Part shown: positions 18,165 to 27,007 of the stretch, piece after piece
Layout of the letters: each line of letters opens with the position of its first letter
How positions within the stretch are numbered: position 1 is the stretch's first letter
Assembly (NCBI GenBank): GCA_009927275.1
Contig: RFNG01000157.1
Span: forward strand, 1 to 42,782
Direction of reading: 5' to 3'
Origin: Sphingobacteriia bacterium
Lineage (GTDB): Bacteria; Bacteroidota; Bacteroidia; B-17B0; Aurantibacillaceae
Length of the DNA: 42,782 nt
Translations under genes and position numbers: made by a program
The notes under the pieces: generated by a model
Databases searched by the model: none
What the model was told of the DNA's origin: nothing
Seen by the model: only the letters and a program-made list of their open reading frames with translations

Positions 18165-21100
18165 ATGGTTATTGTATTTGACACGGAAACCACCGGGCTT
18201 CCCCTGCGGTATAATGCACCACTTACTGATTTTAACAATTGGCCCCGCGTGGTACAGTTGGCATGGCAGTTACATGATTTTGACGGGACTTTAATAGAGC
18301 AACGCAGTGCCATTATTTTGCCCGAGGATTTTGAAATTCCATATGCTGCAAGCAAAATTCATCACATTACCACAGCCTGGGCCCTGGCAAAGGGCGAACC
18401 TTTTTTACAGGTTATTCAAGATTTTTTAAAAGCCTTTGAACGTGCAACATGTTATGTTGGACATAATATTGAATTTGATCGTATGGTGTTGGGTTGTGAA
18501 TTATTGCGCAGAAACTTACAAGATTGTTTTTTAGAAAAACCTTTTATAGACACAAAATCGAACGAAACTACATCGTTTTGCGCCCTTCCCGGAGGCAAAG
18601 GTGGTAAATTTAAATGGCCCACGTTACTTGAACTGCATCAGGCGTTATTTGCAACAGCATTTGAAGATGCGCATAACGCAGCTTTTGATGTAGCGGCTAA
18701 TGCAAAGGTTTTTTTTGAGCTACTTAAACGGTCCATTATAAAATCACATGGTATTTTTCCTGAATTGGATTATAAACAGCTTCAATACCAGGCGCCGGAT
18801 TTAAGCGGATTAGAAATACCAGCACCGGAGGCGGTTAAAACTCAACCGGTTTTAAAGGCGTCTGTGCCAAAGCAGGTTTCGGCACTACCATATGTTGCAT
18901 TGCATAACCATTCACAGTTTTCTGTGCTGCAAGCCGTATCCTCTATAGAGGATTTAATTAAAAAAGCGGATGCTTATAATATGCACGCTTTAGCGCTTAC
19001 CGATCACGGCAATATGTTTGGCGTATTTTTATTTTGGCAAGCGCTTCAAAAGCACAATGAAAAAGTAAAAAAATACAACTCTCAAATAGACCAACAGGGA
19101 GCCCCTAAAACTGCAAAACCCTATATTAAACCCATTTTAGGTTGCGAATTTAATGTATGCCAAAACCATACGGATAAATCCCGTCAAGATAATGGATATC
19201 CACTACCCCTTGTAGCCCTAAACAAAACGGGTTATATTAATTTATGTGCCCTAAGCTCTACGGCCAGCACAGCAGGTATGTATTATGTACCGCGCATAGA
19301 TAAATTGCTTTTAGCAAACCACCACGAAGGCTTACTTTGTTTTACGGGTTCGCTTCAGTCTGAACTTGCACAAAGTATTTTAAATTACGGAACTCAACGT
19401 GCTGAAGAACTTTTTAAGTGGTATATACAGGTTTTTGGAGACCGTTTATACATTGAAATAAATCGTCACGGTATAGAGGAAGAACAACAGGTAAATGCGG
19501 TGTTAATGGAGTGGTCTGCAAAATATAACATACCATATTTTGCTGCAAATGCAACGTATTATACCGATTCGCAACATGCTTATTCAAGAGACATTTTAAT
19601 TGGTGTAAAAGAGAGTTTAAGTTTTACAAATACCAAAGAGTTGGATCAATTAAAAAACAATTCAAGACTGGGACGATTGTTTTTACCCAATGGAAGCTAT
19701 TACTTTAAATCGCCCGAAGAAATGACCCTGCTTTTTCAGGATTGTCCTGAGGCCCTAGAAAATACTATTAAAATTGCCGATCGTATTGAATTGTTTTCTT
19801 TAGGACGGGATGTGGTGTTACCTAAATTTACTATACCCTCAGAATTTGAAGATGTTAGAGACACGGATGCGTTAGATGAAGGTAAAGGTAAACGGGGTGA
19901 GAATGCCTACTTGCGCCATTTGTCTTATCAAGGCGCTCTTCAACGTTACGGAGAACTAACTGCGGAATTGCGTGAGCGTATCGATTTTGAGTTATCTGTT
20001 ATGGAGCGCATGGGCTATCCCGGATATTTTTTGATTGTTTCAGATTTTACGTCTAAGGCCCGCGAAATGGGCGTATCTGTTGGTCCGGGGCGGGGGAGTG
20101 CTGCAGGAAGTGTAGTAGCCTATTGCCTGGGTATTACCAATGTAGATCCGGTTAAATACGGTTTGCTTTTTGAGCGTTTTTTAAATCCAGATCGTATAAG
20201 TATGCCTGATATTGACATCGATTTTGATGATGAAGGCCGGGATAAAGTGATTGACTATGTAGTAAAAAAATACGGATCAGATCAAGTGGCACAAATTATT
20301 ACCTACGGCACCATGGGTGGAAAAAGCGCAATACGAGATACTGCAAGAGTGCTTAATTTACCATTATCGGAGGCAGATAAACTGGCAAAATCTTTTCCAG
20401 ATTCATTAGAAGCCGAACTAAAAGCGTTACTAAAACCCGAGGGTATAGATACAGACTACCTTGACAAAATTAAGGATCGTAAAGATATTGTTGAGCAATC
20501 AAAACGGTTTCGTATGTTATCTCAAGGCAATACGCTTGAGGCCCGGGTATTAAATGAAGCTTACCGCCTTGAAGGTTGTGTGCGAAATACTGGTGTACAT
20601 GCCTGCGGTATTATTATTACGCCCGGTCCGCTTCAGCAGTTTGTGCCGGTAACGCGCGCCAAAGACAGCAGTATGCTTTTAACGCAATATGACAATGCTG
20701 TTGCAGAATCTGCGGGCTTATTAAAAATGGATTTTTTAGGTCTTCGTACCCTGACAATTATTAAGGATACGGTTCGCTTAATTCAAGAAAATCGTGGATT
20801 GCAACTTGATATTGATGCGGTGAATTTGGAAGATGCCAAAACCTATGAATTGTTTCAGCGTGGCGAAACCAGTGGTATTTTTCAATTTGAAAGCCAGGGC
20901 ATGCGTAAGTATCTGATGGAATTAAAACCGGACCACTTTACCGATTTAATTGCCATGAACGCTTTGTTTAGGCCCGGTCCCATGGCGTACATTCCCAATT
21001 ATATTAACAGGAAACACGGTCGTGAGCCCATACAATACGATTTACCCGGTATGGAGCTTTACCTAAATGAAACGTATGGTATTACGGTTTATCAAGAACA

Positions 21101-22529
21101 GGTTATGCTGTTATCACAAAAGCTTGCAGGATTTACCAAAGGCGATGCAGATACCCTGAGAAAAGCGATGGGAAAAAAACTACCGGATGTGTTGCTTAAA
21201 ATGAAAACACGGTTTCTTGAAGGATGTGCCCAAAATCAGCTTGACTTGAGTATTTGCGAAAAAGTTTGGAAAGACTGGGAAGCATTTGCGAGTTATGCAT
21301 TTAATAAATCCCACAGCACCTGTTATGCGTATATAGCTTTTCAAACGGCATATTTAAAAACACATTTTCCATCTGAATTTATGGCTGCCGTTTTAAATCA
21401 CTCGGGTAACATTGAAAAAATTTCTTTTTTTATGGATGAATGCCGTCGCATGGGAATTCGGGTATTAGGTCCTGATGTAAATACCGGTACGACTGCATTT
21501 AGTGTTATGTCAGATGGTTCCATTCGATTTGGTATGTCAAGTATAAAAGGAGTTGGAACGGGCGTTGTTCAGGCATTGGTTGAAAATCGCAGGTTACATG
21601 GAGCATACGAGAGTATTTTTAATATGGCAGCCCGCTTGGATACTAAAATTGTAAATAAAAAAACACTCGAAAACCTGGCACTTGCAGGTGCGTTTGACAG
21701 TTTTGCAAATGTGCACAGGGCTATGTTTTTTATACCCGATAAAGACGGATTAAATCTAACAGATAAGCTGATTCGTTATGCACAACAACAAAAACAGCAA
21801 CAGGGGGTTGTAGATTTATTTGCCGAATCGGATGGTGCGGAGCGCCCAGCTCCTGAATTGCCTCAGGTTGCACATTGGCCCGTACTGGAACAATTGCATC
21901 GCGAAAAAGAAGTAGTAGGTGTTTATATTAGCGGCCATCCGTTGGATCCCTATCGTATGCTGATGCAGTACCGTTGCAATACCAATGCGGCAGAATTAAA
22001 AACCGAACTTGAATCACTTCGCAACAAGGATTTGATTTTTGCAGGTGTTATTACACATGCAGAAAACCGCACTGGTAAATCAGGAAAGGCATTTGGAAAA
22101 TTTATTGTAGAAGATTTTTTTGGAGCGTTGGATATGATGCTTTTTGGAAAAGATTTTATACAGTTTAACCGGTATATGGTACAGGGATTGTTTGTTTTTA
22201 TAAGGGCATTTGTGCAAGAGCAATATAATCAACCGGGCAAATTTGAACTTAAAATTCGCAGTATGGAACTGCTTGATGAAGTTCAAAAGCAAGCCTTTTC
22301 GGCACTTCGATTACAAATACCCTATACCGATATTAATGCGCAGTTTATTCAAACTTTGGATCAAATTTGCCAACACCATCCCGGAAATTCGGCACTTGAA
22401 ATTTATTTATCTGATACTATGCAGCAACAGCAGGTACGTTTGTTTTCACGAAAATATAAAATCGCCATTGACGAACAGGTATTACAGCGTCTAAAAGCCA
22501 TTTCGCATTGTACCGTAAGCCTTATTTGA
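18165..22529 (+). CDS. dnaE: DNA polymerase III alpha subunit with N-terminal 3'-5' exonuclease
   Basis: The replicative polymerase catalytic subunit, 1454 residues, longer than E. coli DnaE (1160) because of a fused proofreading domain. Residues 1-200 are a DEDDh exonuclease: FDTETTG (Asp/Glu metal ligands), HNIEFD, and DAHNAAFD with the catalytic His and Asp. A PHP domain starts near 243 (ALHNHSQFS, LTDHGN). The polymerase core has GPGRGSAAGS near 645 and the catalytic aspartates in PDIDIDFDDEG near 680. Finger, beta-binding and OB regions follow (DLIFAGVITHAE near 1290). Both active sites look intact, so a separate epsilon subunit may be unnecessary. It has its own promoter and is followed after 45 nt by the ABC-F gene. 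Confidence 0.97.
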   Translation: MVIVFDTETTGLPLRYNAPLTDFNNWPRVVQLAWQLHDFDGTLIEQRSAIILPEDFEIPYAASKIHHITTAWALAKGEPFLQVIQDFLKAFERATCYVGHNIEFDRMVLGCELLRRNLQDCFLEKPFIDTKSNETTSFCALPGGKGGKFKWPTLLELHQALFATAFEDAHNAAFDVAANAKVFFELLKRSIIKSHGIFPELDYKQLQYQAPDLSGLEIPAPEAVKTQPVLKASVPKQVSALPYVALHNHSQFSVLQAVSSIEDLIKKADAYNMHALALTDHGNMFGVFLFWQALQKHNEKVKKYNSQIDQQGAPKTAKPYIKPILGCEFNVCQNHTDKSRQDNGYPLPLVALNKTGYINLCALSSTASTAGMYYVPRIDKLLLANHHEGLLCFTGSLQSELAQSILNYGTQRAEELFKWYIQVFGDRLYIEINRHGIEEEQQVNAVLMEWSAKYNIPYFAANATYYTDSQHAYSRDILIGVKESLSFTNTKELDQLKNNSRLGRLFLPNGSYYFKSPEEMTLLFQDCPEALENTIKIADRIELFSLGRDVVLPKFTIPSEFEDVRDTDALDEGKGKRGENAYLRHLSYQGALQRYGELTAELRERIDFELSVMERMGYPGYFLIVSDFTSKAREMGVSVGPGRGSAAGSVVAYCLGITNVDPVKYGLLFERFLNPDRISMPDIDIDFDDEGRDKVIDYVVKKYGSDQVAQIITYGTMGGKSAIRDTARVLNLPLSEADKLAKSFPDSLEAELKALLKPEGIDTDYLDKIKDRKDIVEQSKRFRMLSQGNTLEARVLNEAYRLEGCVRNTGVHACGIIITPGPLQQFVPVTRAKDSSMLLTQYDNAVAESAGLLKMDFLGLRTLTIIKDTVRLIQENRGLQLDIDAVNLEDAKTYELFQRGETSGIFQFESQGMRKYLMELKPDHFTDLIAMNALFRPGPMAYIPNYINRKHGREPIQYDLPGMELYLNETYGITVYQEQVMLLSQKLAGFTKGDADTLRKAMGKKLPDVLLKMKTRFLEGCAQNQLDLSICEKVWKDWEAFASYAFNKSHSTCYAYIAFQTAYLKTHFPSEFMAAVLNHSGNIEKISFFMDECRRMGIRVLGPDVNTGTTAFSVMSDGSIRFGMSSIKGVGTGVVQALVENRRLHGAYESIFNMAARLDTKIVNKKTLENLALAGAFDSFANVHRAMFFIPDKDGLNLTDKLIRYAQQQKQQQGVVDLFAESDGAERPAPELPQVAHWPVLEQLHREKEVVGVYISGHPLDPYRMLMQYRCNTNAAELKTELESLRNKDLIFAGVITHAENRTGKSGKAFGKFIVEDFFGALDMMLFGKDFIQFNRYMVQGLFVFIRAFVQEQYNQPGKFELKIRSMELLDEVQKQAFSALRLQIPYTDINAQFIQTLDQICQHHPGNSALEIYLSDTMQQQQVRLFSRKYKIAIDEQVLQRLKAISHCTVSLI

Positions 22530-22557
22530 AAATGATGCAAAACTGCATTCTAAAACC

Positions 22558-22565
22558 TATCTTTG
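22558..22565 (+). promoter_or_regulatory. -7 box before the ABC-F gene (TATCTTTG)
   Basis: An exact TAnnTTTG match in the 45-nt gap after dnaE, ending 9 nt before the ATG at 22575. A reading of the gene that begins at TTG 22563 would start inside this box, which argues for the ATG. No TTG element is found at 17-23 nt; the nearest TTTG is 29 nt upstream. Confidence 0.55.
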
Positions 22566-22574
22566 CCGCCGCAA

Positions 22575-24485
22575 ATGGTATCAGTAAATCAGCTCAGTGT
22601 TTATTTTGGAGCAACGGTTCTTTTTGACGATGTATCGTTTTTAGTAAATCCCCGTGACCGCATCGGACTAGCCGGTAAAAACGGCGCAGGCAAAAGTACT
22701 TTACTTAAATTGTTGGCAGGATTGCAAGAACCCAGCAAAGGATCTGTATCGCGTCCTAAATCCTGTCGAATTGGCTATTTGCCTCAAGACATGACCCATC
22801 AGCACGGGCGAACCGTTTGGGATGAAACGGCAACCGCTTTTACTGAACTACAGGCATTGGAGTTACGCATAGAGGCCATACACAAGGCATTAGAAACCCG
22901 TACAGATTATGAGTCACAGGCCTATGCTGATCTTTTAGATGAACAAACAGCGCTGTACATGCGGCTTGAAGTTTTAGGGGCCACCGCCATGGATGAAGCC
23001 ATTGAAAAAACCTTGATGGGTTTGGGATTTTCCAGAAGTGATATGCAACGCGCGACTTCTGATTTTAGTGGAGGCTGGCGCATGCGCATAGAACTAGCTA
23101 AGTTATTATTAGGTCAACCCGATGTGTTGCTTTTAGATGAACCTACCAACCATTTGGATATTGAAGCTATTATGTGGTTAGAAGAGTTTATGACTTCATT
23201 TGCGGGTGCAGTTGTATTAATCAGCCACGATCGCCGGTTTTTAGATCAGGTTACCCAACGTACCATTGAAATAAATGCCCAACGTATTTTTGACTATAAA
23301 GCCTCCTATTCAAAGTATTTGGTGCTTCGCGAAGAACGACGTCAACAGCAGGAGAATGCTGCTAAAAATCAACAAAAAATTATTCAGCATACCGAGCAGT
23401 TAATTGATAAATACCGTGCAAAGGCCAATAAAGCCTCATTTGCACAGTCATTAATAAAAAAATTAGATCGCATGGAGCGCATTGAAGTAGATGATGTAGA
23501 TAATGCAGCTATTGCTTTTCGCTTTCCAAAACCTGCACATTCTGGTAAAATAATATTAACCGTAGAAGACGCCTCAAAATATTATGGCGCAAAACATATT
23601 TTTAGTGGTGCCCGTTTTATTGTAACAAAAGGTGAAAAAATTGGTTTTGTTGGCCGAAATGGAGAAGGCAAAAGCACCATGATGAAAATGATTGCAGGTA
23701 AAACTGATTTTACAGGTCTCATTAGCCCCGGACATCAAGTTTCTATTGGTTATTTTGAACAAGATCAAGAAGAAAAGCTGGATACCCGCAAAACGGTTTT
23801 TGAAACTATTGATGATTTAGCGGCAGGTGAAATTCGTAAACAAGTGCGCGGTTTACTGGGTTCGTTTTTGTTTCGGGGCGATGAGATTGATAAAAAAGTT
23901 TCGGTATTAAGTGGGGGAGAACGTGCCCGGTTGGCATTATGTAAATTATTATTAGAACCTTACAATGTTTTGCTATTAGACGAACCTACTAACCATTTGG
24001 ATTTACGTTCAAAAGATATTCTTAAACGTGCCATTCAAGAATATGAGGGAACTGTTATCATGGTAAGTCACGATCGTGATTTTATGCAAGGAATTTGTTC
24101 TCGTTTGTTTGAATTTAGAGATACCCGTGTAAAAGAACATCTTTGTGATATTGAAGGATTTGTTGCCTTACGAACGCAGGAACGCATGCAGGAGCAAAAT
24201 GTTTTAAAGCAAAAATCAAAACCTGCAGATCGTACTAAAGCTATAGCATCCGTTACTTCTACGGGTGGCGTCACAACAGAAACCGCTAACAAAATAAAAA
24301 AAATTGAACAACAACTTGAAACGCTGGAAGCAGAAATAAAAATTAAAGAACAACTGTTGCAAAATCCTGAGGCAATTTCATCTCTGGAAAATGCAGATGA
24401 TTTTTTTAAATCCTACGAAGTTTTAAAAAATAAACACGAGCGTTTATGGAGTGAATGGGAATCCTTAAGTTTGTCAAACCGTTAA
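22575..24485 (+). CDS. ABC-F family ATPase (translation factor type)
   Basis: A 636-residue soluble protein with two ATP-binding cassettes and no membrane helices. First cassette: Walker A GKNGAGKST, signature FSGGW, Walker B LLLDEPTNHLD. Second: GRNGEGKST, LSGGERARL, LLLDEPTNHLD. The charged linker between them (about residues 235-310) and a C-terminal coiled coil (about 570-636, KKIEQQLETLEAEIK) place it with the Uup/EttA-like ABC-F proteins, which act on the ribosome; the subgroup cannot be fixed by eye. Start ATG 22575 gives the family opening MVSVNQLSVYFG. The pssA gene follows after 3 nt. Confidence 0.93.
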   Translation: MVSVNQLSVYFGATVLFDDVSFLVNPRDRIGLAGKNGAGKSTLLKLLAGLQEPSKGSVSRPKSCRIGYLPQDMTHQHGRTVWDETATAFTELQALELRIEAIHKALETRTDYESQAYADLLDEQTALYMRLEVLGATAMDEAIEKTLMGLGFSRSDMQRATSDFSGGWRMRIELAKLLLGQPDVLLLDEPTNHLDIEAIMWLEEFMTSFAGAVVLISHDRRFLDQVTQRTIEINAQRIFDYKASYSKYLVLREERRQQQENAAKNQQKIIQHTEQLIDKYRAKANKASFAQSLIKKLDRMERIEVDDVDNAAIAFRFPKPAHSGKIILTVEDASKYYGAKHIFSGARFIVTKGEKIGFVGRNGEGKSTMMKMIAGKTDFTGLISPGHQVSIGYFEQDQEEKLDTRKTVFETIDDLAAGEIRKQVRGLLGSFLFRGDEIDKKVSVLSGGERARLALCKLLLEPYNVLLLDEPTNHLDLRSKDILKRAIQEYEGTVIMVSHDRDFMQGICSRLFEFRDTRVKEHLCDIEGFVALRTQERMQEQNVLKQKSKPADRTKAIASVTSTGGVTTETANKIKKIEQQLETLEAEIKIKEQLLQNPEAISSLENADDFFKSYEVLKNKHERLWSEWESLSLSNR

Positions 24486-24488
24486 TTT

Positions 24489-25216
24489 ATGCGTCATCTT
24501 CCTAATGTTATAACACTTTTAAATTTACTCTGTGGTGTTTGGGCCATACATGCATTGTATACCGGACAAACACAGGATGCGATAATTTTAATAGCCACGG
24601 CAGCTGTATTTGATTTTTTTGATGGTTTTGCGGCGCGTTGCTAAATGCCGCATCGCCTATTGGAAAAGATCTTGACAGTTTAGCCGATATGGTAAGTTTT
24701 GGCGTGTTTCCGGGCTTATTATTGGTAGCTCAAATTCGCACTCAAAGCATGGGCACGGGGTCTGGATTTTGGACGGAACACATTCATTTTTTAGGATATT
24801 TAATACCGGCCGCCTCGGCCTTGCGATTGGCTAAATTCAACAATGATACGCGTCAATCGCAAGAATTTATTGGTTTGCCCACACCGGCAAACACGCTTTT
24901 AATTTGTGCTTTAGTATGGATTGATAAATTACCCTTGCAGTGGTGTTTTGTGTTTGATAGCACTTTCCGGTTTTCTATTCCCCTTGCGCTTTGGATATTT
25001 TTAGCCCTTTATTTGCCTTGGATGCTCAATTCTGAAATCCGTTTATTGGCTTTAAAATTCAAAAATTATAGTTGGAAGGATAACCGGTTTCGGTGGTTAT
25101 TTTTGTTAACAGCTGCACCGATGTTGGTTTTGGGCTGGCATGCGTTTCCACTTATTATTCTTAATTATATAATATGGAGTTTTATTTACAACGGGCTATC
25201 GTCTGCAAGCTCATAA
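24489..25216 (+). pseudogene. pssA: CDP-diacylglycerol-serine O-phosphatidyltransferase, interrupted by a 1-nt deletion
   Basis: PssA makes phosphatidylserine, the precursor of phosphatidylethanolamine. The first frame (ATG 24489) reads MRHLPNVITLLNLLCGVWA and on to DFFDGFAARC, then stops at 24642-24644. The second frame, from about 24638, continues LLNAASPIGKDLDSLADMVS to 25216. Adding one base between CGT (24636-24638) and TTG restores the CDP-alcohol phosphotransferase motif D-G-x2-A-R-x8-G-x3-D-x3-D with exact spacing and a family-sized protein of about 242 residues with several membrane helices. A missing T (CGTTTG read as CGTTG) explains it. The rest shows no decay. Sequencing or assembly error is the likeliest cause; a real recent mutation is possible. 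Lies 3 nt after the ABC-F gene. Confidence 0.88.
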
Positions 25217-25220
25217 ATTT

Positions 25221-25228
25221 TATATTTG
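25221..25228 (+). promoter_or_regulatory. -7 box before purS (TATATTTG)
   Basis: An exact TAnnTTTG match ends 4 nt before the purS ATG at 25233, inside the 16-nt gap after pssA. The predicted start site falls at about the base before the ATG, so the purS-metK transcript would be leaderless or nearly so. Confidence 0.55.
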
Positions 25229-25232
25229 CCCT

Positions 25233-25487
25233 ATGAATTTATATGCTGCCTCGGTACGTATTATGCCTCTAAAAGCATTACTCGATCCACAAGGAAAAGC
25301 GGTTACACATTCGCTTCAAAAAATTAATCTTGCTGCCATATCCGATGTACGCGTAGGCAAGCATATAGCTTTAGAATTACAAGCCGAAAATGATATTCAA
25401 GCACATCAATTGGTAGATGAGGCCTGTAAAAAATTACTTTGCAATCCGATTATGGAATTTTACGAATTTGAAATAAAACCAATTTAA
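25233..25487 (+). CDS. purS: Phosphoribosylformylglycinamidine synthase subunit PurS
   Basis: An 84-residue small protein of the PurS family, which with PurQ and small PurL forms the FGAM synthase of de novo purine synthesis and channels ammonia. It has the beta-alpha-beta-beta-alpha-beta length and pattern: an N-terminal strand ([20 protein letters not shown]), [11 protein letters not shown] in the middle, and a C-terminal segment [13 protein letters not shown] matching the conserved N-P-x-E/M-xxY end. Presence of PurS implies split PurL and PurQ elsewhere; neither is in this window. MetK follows after 10 nt. Confidence 0.9.
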   Translation: MNLYAASVRIMPLKALLDPQGKAVTHSLQKINLAAISDVRVGKHIALELQAENDIQAHQLVDEACKKLLCNPIMEFYEFEIKPI

Positions 25488-25497
25488 AATTAAAACT

Positions 25498-26751
25498 ATG
25501 GGATATTTATTTACATCTGAATCAGTTTCTGAAGGTCATCCGGATAAGGTTGCCGATCAAATATCGGATGCACTAATCGATCATTTTTTGGCATTTGATC
25601 CGGCCAGTAAAGTAGCTTGTGAAACGTTAGTTACCACAGGTCAGGTGGTTTTAGCCGGTGAGGTTAAATCAAAGGTGTACCTGGATGTTCAGGAAATAGC
25701 GCGCCAGGTTATTCGTAATATAGGTTATACCAAAGCTGAGTATATGTTTGAAGCCAATTCGTGTGGTGTGTTATCTGCCATACACGAACAGTCATCAGAT
25801 ATAAATCAAGGGGTTGAACGTAAAACCAAAGAGGAACAAGGGGCTGGTGACCAGGGCATGATGTTTGGTTATGCCACTCATGAAACAGATAATTATATGC
25901 CTTTGGCTTTAGATTTGGCACATGCCATTTTACTTGAATTAGCAGCGTTGCGCAGAGAGCATAAACAAATAAAATATTTACGCCCTGATGCGAAATCACA
26001 AGTAACGCTTGAGTACAATGATTTAAATCAGCCGGTAAGAATCGATGCTATTGTGATATCTACGCAGCATGATGATTTTGACACTGAGGCAAAAATGCAG
26101 GCAAAAATCCGTAAGGATATGATTGATATTTTAATACCGCGGATAAAACGAAATTATCCAAAATATGCGCATCTTTTCAATTCTAAAATCAATTACCATA
26201 TTAATCCCACCGGAAAATTTGTTATTGGAGGTCCGCACGGTGATACCGGTTTAACAGGACGTAAAATTATTGTTGACACATACGGAGGAAAGGGCGCCCA
26301 TGGCGGCGGAGCGTTTTCAGGAAAAGATCCTAGTAAAGTGGATCGTTCTGCGGCGTATGCAACACGTCATATCGCCAAAAATCTTGTAGCAGCCGGTGTT
26401 TGTAATGAAGTGCTTGTTCAGGTGTCGTATGCTATAGGTGTTGCAAAGCCAATGGGTATTTATATTAATACTTTCGGAACCGCCAAGGTAAAATTAAGTG
26501 ATGGTGAAATTGCTAAAATTGTTGAACGCATTTTTGATATGCGTCCCTATTATATTGAACAGCGTTTAAAATTACGTACACCGATGTATAGTGAAACGGC
26601 CTCTTATGGACATATGGGACGACGAAATGAAACCGTTACCAAAAGCTTTAAATCGCCGGATGGAAAGCTAAAAACAATGCGCGTGGAATTATTTACCTGG
26701 GAAAAGCTGGATTATGTTACTAAGGTTAAAAATGCATTTAAGATAAAGTAA
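25498..26751 (+). CDS. metK: S-adenosylmethionine synthase
   Basis: MetK makes SAM from methionine and ATP, the methyl donor used by RsmE and PrmC in this window. The 417 residues comprise the three related domains. Hallmarks: [18 protein letters not shown] (residues 10-27), [23 protein letters not shown], and the phosphate-loop signature [20 protein letters not shown]. The C-terminus is about 30 residues longer than E. coli MetK, as often seen in this phylum. It is co-directional with purS (10-nt gap). The 256 nt after it lack a clear hairpin terminator. Confidence 0.97.
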   Translation: MGYLFTSESVSEGHPDKVADQISDALIDHFLAFDPASKVACETLVTTGQVVLAGEVKSKVYLDVQEIARQVIRNIGYTKAEYMFEANSCGVLSAIHEQSSDINQGVERKTKEEQGAGDQGMMFGYATHETDNYMPLALDLAHAILLELAALRREHKQIKYLRPDAKSQVTLEYNDLNQPVRIDAIVISTQHDDFDTEAKMQAKIRKDMIDILIPRIKRNYPKYAHLFNSKINYHINPTGKFVIGGPHGDTGLTGRKIIVDTYGGKGAHGGGAFSGKDPSKVDRSAAYATRHIAKNLVAAGVCNEVLVQVSYAIGVAKPMGIYINTFGTAKVKLSDGEIAKIVERIFDMRPYYIEQRLKLRTPMYSETASYGHMGRRNETVTKSFKSPDGKLKTMRVELFTWEKLDYVTKVKNAFKIK

Positions 26752-26930
26752 CATTACCCCTGATTTTAAACATTCTTTAATTAGGCGTGTAATACTTATT
26801 TTAAATAATATTCGTACAAAAATATGCGATAGGGAAATTACATTTTAAATTTAAATTCTTATTTTAAATCCGTTTTTTTGTTTTTAAACTCAAAAGACCA
26901 TAAGATCATTACGATATTTAATCATTTTAA

Positions 26931-26946
26931 TTAAACGGTTAAACGG
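26931..26946 (+). repeat. Tandem 8-bp repeat TTAAACGG x2 upstream of the beta-helix lipoprotein
   Basis: Two perfect head-to-tail copies of TTAAACGG lie 35 nt before the -7 box of the next gene. They sit in the 256-nt gene-free gap 26752-27007, which also holds four copies of ATTTTAAA (26763, 26798, 26842, 26861). Direct repeats placed just upstream of a promoter could bind a regulator, but AT-rich sequence produces such repeats easily. I see nothing else in this gap. Confidence 0.5.
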
Positions 26947-26981
26947 CATAATCAATGGTGTAAAAATCAATTACAACATAT

Positions 26982-26989
26982 TACCTTTG
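26982..26989 (+). promoter_or_regulatory. -7 box before the beta-helix lipoprotein gene (TACCTTTG)
   Basis: An exact TAnnTTTG match 18 nt before the ATG at 27008. The position 21 nt upstream has GTG rather than TTG. The predicted leader is about 15 nt, longer than at most gene heads here. Confidence 0.55.
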
Positions 26990-27007
26990 AATACGTTATA
27001 TACATAA

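Noticed and set aside
22080-22292. Minus-strand open frame inside the 3' part of dnaE
   Set aside because: Low-complexity shadow rich in Lys/Phe/Ile, opposite a conserved OB-fold region.
22563-22574. TTG start for the ABC-F protein four codons upstream of the ATG
   Set aside because: It lies inside a perfect TATCTTTG -7 box, and the ATG at 22575 matches the family N-terminus.
24636-24645. Programmed -1 frameshifting in pssA
   Set aside because: No X-XXY-YYZ slippery site and no obvious stimulatory hairpin; a simple missing T explains the sequence better.
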